The notes under the pieces: model-generated
Told to the model about the DNA's origin: nothing
The model's database searches: none
The model's input: the letters and a program-made list of their open reading frames with translations, nothing else
Assembly: GCA_002633005.1 (NCBI GenBank)
Contig: NMRA01000058.1
Coordinates: 844,511-908,510, forward strand
Direction: 5' to 3'
Source: Phoronis australis
Lineage: Eukaryota; Phoronida; Phoronidae
Length of the DNA stretch: 64,000 nt
Part shown: in pieces, positions 35,401 through 46,500 of the stretch
Numbering within the stretch: the stretch's first letter is position 1
Layout: each line of letters begins with the position of its first letter
Position numbers and translations under genes: made by a program

Positions 35401-37171
35401 ATTAGACACGACCCAATAAATGACCGAAATTAAAAAATCAAAGCCAACAGACGTTCTACGTTCAGAAAATATACGTTTACAGGTATTTCGTATTAGTTTT
35501 GTTGGACCTGCAAACCTAATATCAATTATCTCTGTAAAACCTAAGGTATGTGGCAAAATGCATAGACTTGTTAATAATCTCCTGCATATCAGTGTCCTAC
35601 ATAACCCAATCCTATGTGTCGTGTCTTGGCAGCACTTGCGACATGTTGAAGAAATTAGCAATCACTTTTAGGAAAATGCATCACCAGCATTCTCTTTTCA
35701 CCACGACTTGTTTTAAAAACTATTGGTCCAGTCAACACTATTGCCAGAAGACCATTAAATTCGTAAATAAATCTTAACCAATGGATCAGACAATGGCAAA
35801 CCAACAGCCCACATTACCAGCAACGTCTCTGGTGGGTCATATTATGAGCCACTCAATCAACTGCATTAGCCTACATTCTGTCTGTAGTGATTCTATGTAT
35901 AGAAAAGTATTCACAGATATGGTGATCTAAACAACTTTTTTGTTACAAAACGTAGTGGGTACAGCTAGGTAACTTAATCGTGACTTTCACTTTTGTAACC
36001 TTAAGTTTAGATCTGACAGAAATTCGCCTTGATGTTGCAGTGACACCTAGTGGCTCAAGTATTACCACTGTTATGCTCACTTTCGCCACCGAAAAGCAAG
36101 ACTCTGGTAACCCCCCTTCATCTAAAAATGTAATAAGTAAACCCCTTCTTGTTGTCCATTGTTAAGAGAGTGGTCTCTATTGTTAAAGTGTATGTATCTT
36201 GAACAGGTCTCCCAATTATAATGTAAATCCCAATCAATTTCAAAATCCCATTTAGATTTTTAGCTGTGTGGAAAACACTGAAATATAAAAGATGGTCTTA
36301 GAATTTGAATGGCATGTTCCTGTAAAATTTGCTTTGAATTTTAGACACACCCAACTGCGACTGTGTCTTCTTGTGACAATTTTACCTTTTCCCATTTGCC
36401 TCTGTAGTTACCATGTCCCACTGTGGAACTGGTTTGAGAGATGTATTTCTATTTTATTGATAATTAAAAATTGAAAACAGCTACACTTGTCCGTATTTGC
36501 ATCCAACCGCCATATTCCGTGCCCCTTTGTGGTTATATTAGTATTTTAATTCCAGTTTTAGTACTTTTTGTCCGTCAAACGTTTTTAACATTGATTTTGG
36601 AACAGTCGGACTTCTGCTCTTTGAAGAACCTTCATGAAATTTCCATTTATTTTGGCAAGATGTGATTTGCCAATTTTCAGATGACCAGAGATATATTTCT
36701 ACGTCTTAGAAATTAAAACAGCTGCTTTTCAGGACTGAAGAGTCTATTTCGTGCTGGCACAGCCGACAGACTTTCTACCAAACCTTGATCAAATTGTTTG
36801 TCGGACAAATGTCATCAGCTATTCAGCTGGTTATTATAAATGTGAAAATTCCTATCTAGAACTCTAGTGCAGAAGATATAACAACCTTGAGCTATGCATC
36901 ACACATTAACCTAGATTGCTAAGTAACCAGATGCCAGTCAATTTTGGCGACCTTTACCTCATTTGGAAGGTCTTAGCCAGAAACTTTAAAAGTTCGTCTG
37001 GATAGGAAAGTTTCCACTTAAGTTCTCATTTTTACCAGTGTGTAGATAGGGCATTATTCGAATTTGGCAACTTTGGCCTTCTTTTCAAGCTTGATATTTT
37101 CTTATTTTATGCCGATGTGTTGATGTTTTTAAATAGTTGCCCGGGGTCTGTTACACATTGTACCAGACATG
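35401..37171. other. Non-coding with scattered CACCTAGTGGC-type repeat pieces
   Basis: A box GACACCTAGTGGCTC lies at about 36041, and related T-rich CTTCATGAAATTT-type sequence is at about 36629. No gene recognised. Confidence 0.4.
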
Positions 37172-37362
37172 CGCAGGCCACTCAGGCGGGCTCATTGTAC
37201 TGATCACCTGGAACCTGATTTTTATGCTTTACTAATATATATGGTTTAATCAAACTGAGGAGCTAGAGACTTGACTCAAGGGTCTAGCAGTGTGGCATTG
37301 CAGGATTCGAACCCACCACCTTGAGTAAAGGAAGCTAACGCTTATCCCACTTTATCACTGTG
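37172..37362 (-). mobile_element. tRNA-derived SINE, copy 1
   Basis: On the - strand the head has AAAGTGGGATAAGCG (A-box region) and GGTGGGTTCGAATCCTGC (B box GGTTCGAATCC). It is followed by a body shared with 62331-62516: CTAGACCCTTGA-TCA, CTCAGTTT, TAAAGCATAAAAAT, TTCCAGGTGATCA. Confidence 0.75.
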
Positions 37363-38143
37363 TGAAGATAGGGCATCTCCAGTAATTTGACATTTTAGCC
37401 GACCTTGACCTTGTTTTCAAGGTCATGGCAGCTAATGTGAAAGCATCATCACTTCAATGAAAGCTCATTTGTAAAGCAAAATTTTCTCATTTGAAATTTT
37501 TCGGAATTGTAATTGTATGGTCATTTTCAGATTTGTGTATTATGCCTTGCCTGGCTTGTCGTTACACAAAAAATTGGTTTCCCAAAAAAGTTTTATTGGG
37601 CTTGCAAATGCACCCATTTCAGAGGGAGGGGTGGACAGTTCAATTTCCCTGTGACAAGCCTTTCTTTATTCTGCCTTCAGGCCATGGCTCAATGGATGAT
37701 TGGTTAAATTTCTCAACTTTTGAGATGACAATTGCAGGTTTGATTCCTATACAATCTAATCTACCGGTAATGGGAAAAAATTAAGTTTTCATTTTCATAA
37801 GGTGTTTGGTTGTTTGTTGTCATGGTGGTAGAGTATTAAATTTCTTTGTGCTCCTTAACCTTTTGGTATAATTTTTTAGAGAGTTCTTTTGATTACTCGA
37901 AAGAATCGGTCACAATTAGCCCACCATCAGTCAATCACAAACTAAACATGCTTCTTCGTACCAAGCATGGTGAGTCAGTTAGTCCAGCCTCAGATATCAC
38001 CCCCCCCTTAAGGGAACTAGTTGAACTAGATGAGACCATGTTGTAACAAAAGTTTTCTTGGCAGTAGGTAGGTTTGTGTATTGCAGTCAGTCTCAAGGAA
38101 CCATGGTCAGACTGGACAATTTTCCATGCTATATGGTGTTGTA
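37363..38143. other. Non-coding, nothing recognised
   Basis: Open frames near 37491-37784 show no domain. Confidence 0.35.
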
Positions 38144-38243
38144 GTCACCCAGAAGGGTCCCACATTTTGAGAACCAGTTTTCACTACTAAATAACGGGTT
38201 AAACTGGTCCTAAATCCTGGATCTTTTGGACCTCTTGTAAGTG
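38144..38243. repeat. Hairpin MITE, second copy
   Basis: GAGAACCAGTTTTCACTACT and ACTAAATAACGGG pair imperfectly with GTTAAACTGGTCCTAAATCC downstream. Same family as 28676-28785. Confidence 0.5.
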
Positions 38244-39972
38244 GCTATTGCCTTTTCTACTTTTTGTGAAAGTTCCGCTCTGCTTGGTCTGTTTAATGGC
38301 TTGACACTGCCATGGGTTACTGATCCAGGGTATAATAAATCTTGACCTCAGAGCGCGTTGGCAATCACTCTGTCACAGGTTGTAGTCATAGGTGACTTGT
38401 CTGTTGACCTGTGCTGAGCTTGTACTAGTAGTTTGTACACTGTACTAAAACCACCATTATAGATGAGGTGATGGTAATTAATTAAATCCTCTCATTGATC
38501 ATTCTCGTATCACATTGGCACGTTGACACTAATCTCACAGAAGTGTGGTGGTAGTCTTTGGAGGACGCTGTCTTGTTTCTTGTATTGATTGCTTCTAACA
38601 GACATGAGAACATGGGTGAGTACCCTGCGTTGTTGGTTGGTGACTGGATTTTCCATAGTTACTATGTTGGATTTGATTTGCTTGTGAACATATGGTTGTG
38701 CACATTTGGTCTATGTTATGTAATAAGGTGTTTTCACTTCGAAGTGCTCGTACTTTGCTTAAATCACTGGCTGCATGGCTATCAGCTTTTCCACTGCAAA
38801 AACCAGTTTTGATTTAGAATGATTACCCATTATGAAATTGGTTCCGAATTGTTTCTCTAAGAAAAATCTAAGGTGATTCCATGCCTTCGAAAGTACTGAG
38901 TTGGTTGTTGTTTGAGACCATGCTCTGCGTATTGGCTTTTCATGGCGTGCCATTTTATGCACCGAGCTTGGATTGCGGCCGACAGATGGCATGCACGTGG
39001 TAGTAAATAAAACATCACACGAATACCTGTTGATTTGTGGCATTGTGATTAACTAACAATAGATTACAACAAGCTGTGAGACTTACAACTGAATGAAACG
39101 ATATATCACTATTGGTGAAGAAACTAATCTACAGTGCCACTAGGCGCCCGTAACTACCGCACACGTTAACACAACTAGAGTCACACTAGTACCAACTCGC
39201 TAGATCAACCTCTAGACGGGTTCAAATTGGCAGACAGGCTGAGACCAACGCGCGGGCTAAAGTGTCTATACCTCAGGCTATGTATTCTGTCAGTTTCTCC
39301 TTGCGTTCCTGGCCTCGGTGATCCTTCTCGTCTTCAGTCTAGTGTCATAGTCTCTGGTCTTTTTGGTCTGCCGTTGAGGTCTTTGTTGTCTCTGTGGTCT
39401 GGTCTATTGTAGGTCTGGTGTTGCGGTGTACCTCTCTCATAGAGTATTCATTATCACGCCTCGTGATGAAACTTCTTGTGACGAGCCAAAATTGTACAGA
39501 TAATTATGCTGACAGTTGCTAGTTCTTGCGTAACTGTTATTGTGATAGATCCCAGTAAGAGGATATGGCCAATGCTACTGTTAATTGCGTAACATAACTG
39601 TTGTGACGTATTCCAGGTGGAAGATATGTGCTGATACTACTGTCCTGCTAGATTATCATCAAATCTTTCAATGGGTTAGGATTAATCGAGTCCATTACAA
39701 TACTTCTTTTAAAATATATAACAAGTAATTATAAAAAATGGCATGGCTTTGCACGACATCATCTTTCAGTTGTTTGCAAACTCAGAAATCAGTTCTCATA
39801 TTTTCTAAGGATGAACCAAGACCAACGTTATCCCTTCTTGTATGGAATGCTGGTTTGTAGCCTCAATAAATGTAATGGCTGTTTTCTCGACAGCGTTGGT
39901 TGACTGATGGTAATGGAGTCTGCTGTCACTGTTATGTACTTTGTTGTAGTTATACACAGTGTTTTTACCTGT
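38244..39972. other. Non-coding, nothing recognised; presumed 5' flank of citrate synthase
   Basis: No exon with family motifs on either strand. Confidence 0.35.
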
Positions 39973-40514
39973 AGCGTGTTCAACAGAGTGAGCGCCCGCT
40001 AGCATGTACTCGCGAACACAAGGAACAGCTCCTGAACAGCTGTGAGCGCTCACTGTGCGATCCAGTATGGCGACTCTGAAGCAGACTGTGTTGAACGTCT
40101 TAGCCGATGAGCTTAACACTAACAGTCCTTCCTATGGCGTATTGAGCGATAAATATGATTAATCTTTGCCAATTAATATTAATATCGGCAGCCCAAGACA
40201 ACAACTGTGAAGGCTTTGGAACGACAAGAATCGAAAATTACGTCGAGGAAACTGCCGTCCTCGCTACAGCAACCCACAATTTAAGTCGCACTTTCGGATG
40301 AGTCGGTCAACTTTTGAGGTTAGTTTTCATGTTGCAGAACCATAATGGGTTCATATGCTGCAGACGTGAAGCCTTCGCAGAACGCCATCTTGGAAATCTA
40401 AGCAAACATGCTCTCGAGGTTGTTCGCGAGTGCTCGCGAGCGCTAATGTAAACACAGCTGTTCAGGACGAGGGCGCTCAAATCGCTCGCGGGCGCTCACT
40501 CTATTGAACACGCT
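39973..40514. mobile_element. TIR-bounded interval containing the citrate synthase first exon
   Basis: AGCGTGTTCAACAGAGTGAG at 39973 is matched by the reverse complement of 40495-40514 (AGCGTGTTCAATAGAGTGAG), continuing through CGCCCGC. Further inward both sides share TCCTGAACAGCTGTG and AGCGCTC. No convincing target duplication was seen. Whether this is a transposon or a structured promoter repeat is open. Confidence 0.5.
40298..40318 (+). CDS. CS: CS exon 1 (start codon, presequence start)
   Basis: ATG then six codons (MSRSTFE), ending at a strong donor GAG|GTTAGT, phase 0. Chosen over the ATG at 40067 because its donor is better and the peptide is more presequence-like, although it includes one Glu. 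The exon lies inside the TIR-bounded interval 39973-40514. Confidence 0.6.
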
Positions 40515-43500
40515 TCTGATCACTGGACACTTCTGGCATACCGATTACTGACAGGATTCAAGCAACTAGATATTCTGAGTACTGTAGTGTTGCGTACTTA
40601 ATTGTTTACTTATTAATTTCCATTTCAGAGTCACATTGCACCTGTCTTCAACAGATGTCTTCAAGCTCGGTATGCCTCAGCCTCTACTGTAAGTTGCCCT
40701 TAGAACTCAGAGAAATAAACAATGCAATACAAGGCAAAAGTATTCAGAAAAAATGACCTAGATTTCTGTCATGATGTTGGGTAGAAGCCGAACTCGTTGT
40801 CAGAGTAATCTTTTCTCATGACCAAGAATGACCGAGGAATTATTAGCAGTGGTGGATTTAAGGGGGGAGGGGGGCATGCCCTAAAATTCTCCTAGCTTCC
40901 ATTCGGCAGTACGGGGGTGCAAATATCTGANCCCCCCCCCCCCCAACTCAAAATCCTGGTTCTGCCCCTTGTATAGGAGAGCTAGTAAAGTGGCTAAGCC
41001 AATCTGTAGAACATAGAATTTTGTTGCCCTAATTGCAGGACTGCCAACTGTTGCGGATTTATCCATATTTTACATACTGTTAGAGCCTAAAAAATCGCAA
41101 CAAACGGATTTTCAAATGTTGCGGATTTTGAGCATTTATTTCCGTTCAGGTAAAATGAGATAAAAGCTAAAGTTCATCTAAAAAATCGTGAATTCTTCGA
41201 AGCACCAGATCGGCGAAGATTGAGGCAGGAAGTATCGGCGGATTTTGAGCATATATATCTGTTCAGATAAAATCAGATAAAATGTAAAATTATCTTAAAA
41301 ACCATCAGTGTTTCAATGCGCCAGATCGACGATGATCGAGACGGGAAGTACCAGAAAGTGACGGAAGTTGTCGAGAATGCAAGATCCGATCTATAAGACG
41401 AATCCTGTGTTCCAGTGCAGCATGCAACTTGCATATGATTGGTCTGTTGTAGTTTTTGTGAAGGACTGGCCAATGAAAAACGCGCCTACTTGACTTTGCA
41501 TTGTGGGATATTGTATGCTTTGGAAATTGTGTTAAGATGTCTGGAGCGAAATTTCGGAGACAAGTATACGGATGAATTAGATAACGTTTAGAAAACGGAA
41601 GTGGAATTTGCCGCCTGATGCTTATACCGTTACAGATATGGAATTACAAGATATTGGAATTAGTGGGGCTGTGGTAGTGTGGGAAGAAATCAATTGTGCT
41701 GACAGCAAAAGCCGATAAAATCGATGTGACGAGTTGAGTTATCGTGTAATGTTGCTTTTTTTAGTTCAACACGATTTGAAATTGAGAATTGTTTTTTTGT
41801 TGTGTATTAATCCATCTTGCGATTGAAATTTAAACTTACTGGAAATGTTGGAAGTCGTACAAGTTTTCACTTGCAAAATACGGATTTTTAAAGTTACATA
41901 TTATGTTCTTAGTTGGTTGGCAGCCCTGTAATAGTTATTGATTTGTGTTTGATGTTAACGGAATGAGTCGTCTTGATGGAAGCAGTGTTTAGTCTGGTTA
42001 ACTCTGTGTTGTATCGTAAGTGGAAACAACATGGCTGTTGCACTCTTGAACATAGGCCCTAGCTTATAAATAAGGCTCATGGATCAGGTAACTCAGTCCA
42101 CCGATGCACAAAGTCATAAACGCTGCTCTCCAATTGCCAAACGCAGTGCGCAGACTCGCAAAACATNATGATGATCGAGACGGGAAGTACCAGAAAGTGA
42201 CGGAAATTGTCGAGAATGCAAGATCCGATCTATAAGACGAATCCTGTGTTCCAGTGCAGCATGCAACTTGCATACGATTGGTCTGTTATAGTTTTTGTGA
42301 AGGACTGGCCAATGAAAAATGCGCCTACTTGACTTTGCATTGTGGGATATTGTATGCTTTGGAAATTGTGTTAAGATGTCTGGAGCGAAATTTCGGAGAC
42401 AAGTACACGGATGAATTAGATAACGTTTAGAAAACGGAAGTGGAATTTGCCGCCTGATGCTTCTACCGTTACAGATATGGAATTACAAGATATTGGAATT
42501 AGTGGGGCTGTGGTAGTGTGGGAAGAAATCAATTGTGCTGACAGCAAAAGCCGATAAAATCGATGTGACGAGTTGAGTCATCGTGTAATGTTGCGTTTTT
42601 AGTTCAACACGATTTGAAATTGAGAATTGTTTTTTTGTTGTGTATTAATCCATCTTGCGATTGAAATTTAAACTTACTGGAAATGTTGGAAGTCGTACAA
42701 GTTTTCACTTGCAAAATACGGATTTTTAAAGTTACATATTATGTTCTTAGTTGGTTGGCAGCCCTGTAATAGTTATTGATTTGTGTTTGATGTTAACGGA
42801 ATGAGTCGTCTTGATGGAAGCAGTGTTTAGTCTGGTTAACTCTGTGTTGTATCGTAAGTGGAAACAACATGGCTGTTGCACTCTTGAACATAGGCCCTAG
42901 CTTATAAATAAGGCTCATGGATCAGGTAACTCAGTCCACCGATGCACAAAGTCATAAACGCTGCTCTCCAATTGCCAAACGCAGTGCGCAGACTCGCAAA
43001 ACATGGCTTAAGTATCAAAAAAAAACAGTTTTCTGTCTGACAAACTCGTGCCGGACTCACAAACACATGACTCTCGGACTCTGTGTACCGTATTAGGCAG
43101 TCAGTGAGCTCTGCTTGTGAGTTGGTAGCTTTGTTTTTGGGTGGTTAAGCCATGTTTTGGAGAGTCCAGCATCATGATTGGCAGTCCGTGGGTCATGTTT
43201 GTGAGTCAGTGAACTGAGTTTATCAGTGTAAAATTGAGCAGCTATGATTACAAGTGCGACAGCCATGTTGTTGTTTACCTATTGAAACACATAAAATCTT
43301 ATGTTTCATCAACTAATAAACTTTGTTGGTGACATGTTGAGTGGCAATGAGCAGAGCTAGGCATGAAAGTCATGTGACCAATTTAGAAATGGGTAAAAGT
43401 CTAATATTAATGTTAGGAAAATCAGTAGGGGTAGGACATAAAAATTGTGGTTGGTTGGCTCAAACTATGTATAAAATTACAAGATGTTGTTCTTGTGTAC

Positions 43501-46500
43501 AAAAAATATTATCAGCCATTGGTCACTTTGGTTTTTGCCGGATCCATGTACTGTCCACGCTGTAAAGCTCATGGACACCAACTAAATGTTTAGAATAACA
43601 TGGAGTTGTTGCTGCCATACAATACCTTCCTAAAACAAAAAACCTATTGGTGTGGTGTCTGGATGTGTCTGGATATCTCAACCGGAAAACTTTTTTTAAA
43701 CAAATTCTTTAAATTTGTTTGCTGACTGGTGAATAAGTTTAGTTTGTGGTTGTTATTCATAGCATTGTCACACAGTTTCATGACAGAGTTGTGTTCATTG
43801 TGAGTAGAGTTAGTATCCTAGTCATCTATACATGACTGAGGTATGCAGGTGTACATAAATACACTGGAATGCGTTGTTTGTTGAGGATGGGTCGAACTGA
43901 ATATCATTCTTTCTAGATCATTCTGTGTGGTTAATCATAGAAACATCATCCTCAGTAATTATTTAAGCTGCATAGCTAAACAGTATCATTACATGATTTC
44001 ATGAAGTGTTTGAGTATGCTTGTGCAACTGTGAGCTCAGGTTTTGGCTAGCAGTACCAATCAACTTGATTGCAAATTCCCTGAGAAATGGCCATTTAAAA
44101 TTATTGGTTGTTAGTTGTTATACAATTCTTTTTGTAGCNCATACGTATATAGCCCCATTGTATGATCTGTGTAGGCCTAACGGTAATAAATCTTAGCCTG
44201 TTAGTTATTACGGTTTTAGTCCCCGGCGGTCCTGTTTTGTGGTGGGGCGGTCATGTTTTTGGGTGCGTCAGTCCCATTTTCTGGTGCGGCGGTCCCATTT
44301 GATCCCCGGAGGTCCTGTTTAGAGGACCGGCGGTCATGTTGTTTCTCACCCGTGTGTTTGCTGACTGGTGAATAAGTTTAGTTTGTGGTTGTTATTCATA
44401 GCATTGTCACACAGTTTCTTGACAGAGTTGTGTTCATTGTGAGTAGAGTTAGTATCCTAGTCATCTATACATGACTGAGGTATGCAGGTGTACATAAATA
44501 CACTGGAATGCGTTGTTTGTTGAGGATGGGTCGAACTGAATATGATTCTTTCTAGATCATTCTGTGTGGTTAATCATAGAAACATCATCCTCAGTAATTA
44601 TTTAAGCTGCATAGCTAAACAGTATCATTACATGATTTCATGAAGTGTTTGAGTATGCTTGTGCAACTGTGAGCTCAGGTTTTGGCTAGCAGTACCAATC
44701 AACTTGATTGCAAATTCCCTGAGAAATGGCCATTTAAAATTATTGGTTGTTAGTTGTTATACAATTCTTTTTGTAGCTGGTATTTGTATTTGTTCTTATG
44801 GATAACTTGTGTATTGACCACATGGACTGGTTCCTACTCAAGTTCATTCACCGCTCCATGATAAACATCCTTGTGGTGTACACCTTGAGTTCATTGTGTA
44901 TGAGTAGAATTCAAAATTTAAGATCATTTAGAGTTTGAAGAAATAAGTGATTTGAATACGTTTAGATTGTATCGTTGTGGCCTTTAATGTCAGTTCATGA
45001 TAGAGACCTTATTAAGGTGTAAAAAGACTTTGCTTAGCTTTTGTGCTTGGGACTTGTTGCTGCGCAAGAGAGATTTACTAAGCAACTCAGTTGCTGTAAT
45101 ACAGATTTGGGTTTCAGGGTTTCAATGGCGGATGTGCTGAGAGCTGAGGTATACGGGGTCTGGTTAATGGATGCTTGAATGAGAGACATCCTTAGTTTTT
45201 CATGGGAATTTGAGCTATAAATCTTCTTTGGTTACACAGATAGATGTGCAGGCTATACTAGTACTTATGATTTATCGTTTTCTTATCATATAAGGGATGG
45301 ATTTTGACCTAGTTCAGATAAGATAAAAGTATGTAAAACTATGTAATCCTGTGCAAAATTAGACAATGTTCTCATTTTGAAAGTGCGTTTTGTTATTCCC
45401 ATAGCCTGACACTTGTATATGTGTCTTGAAACTTTATTTGTAAAATTTCTCTGAAGAGGTTGTCATGCTTTGTGTGCAGCAGCCATGTTCAAACAAAGCC
45501 TCTTATTTCACAATTCTAATAATTTGTTGCAACCCTCTTACAAAATCAATTTCTCGTCTTAGAGATTTCCATAAATAGAGCACTTCTCTGATCTCAGTCA
45601 AGTGTACCAAGGGTCTTCACACGACAAAATGATAATTTAATCATTTATGCAGCAAAAACATTACCATGTCAGCCACATTCAGATATAATGAGATTTACGG
45701 CTAGAGCACAAAGTATTTGTCGGTCCAATCCATGCATAATCCATAATCCTGATGACGTTCCATTTAATTCACTTGTACCTTTCCCGTTGTTATTGTCTTC
45801 AATGTCTTGTAAGACTGCCTTTGCTTACGATCTACTTGCCTCTTACTGGGAATGATGAACTAGAAATTGAGTGGGTAATGCTGGTGACATGACAGTGTTG
45901 TGTTCAATTAGCATCTAGTCAACCAGGCATGAGGGTACCAGCAACCCAACCAGTAGTAGTCACTTGTAGGGTGTCAGAGATTTTGGGAACCAGTTTGATG
46001 CACGTTATTTAGTGGAGAAAACTGGTTCTCAAAAGTCAGGGCTCCCGCAAATGACTTACCACGGAACCTCATCTCACGAAAGACCTAGTCCTTGTTAACA
46101 AAATGTGATTGGTTTTGTAAAACAGAGAGGACTCTTTTTTTCACAAGGTCTGACTTGTCAGTATTTAATCTATAGTAATTGGTGATTGTTTATTGTTTGC
46201 GGTTTTATCATTCTTTGCAATCGTCCGGGATGAAGGTGTGACTGTATGTTTGCAGAACTTGAAAGATATTTTGGCTGACAAAGTTGTAGCTGAACAGAAG
46301 AGAGTTGGAGACTTTCGCAAGCAGTATGGAGGTGCCAAAGTCGGTGAAATAACAGTGGACCAGGTATTTTATAAACATTGCTTGTGGCAAGTGTTCAGGT
46401 CCCTCAATTGAAATATCATATGAAATTACCCTCAGCTCCCAAAATTTCCATCATGGTTAGAATCACTCGTGCAAGACATTAATTTTTTGAGACATAGCCG

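Larger units (their letters stand above)
40689..46255 (+). other. CS: CS intron 2 (5.6 kb as assembled)
   Basis: Carries Ns at 40931, 42167 and 44140, two haplotype-like duplications, an occupied transposon end and a hairpin MITE. A C-run beside the N at 40931 suggests the assembly broke at a homopolymer. No other exon recognised. Confidence 0.7.

Noticed and set aside
39805-40119. 104-codon - strand frame upstream of citrate synthase
   Set aside because: No domain; part comes from the inverted repeat at 39973 and there is no splice support.
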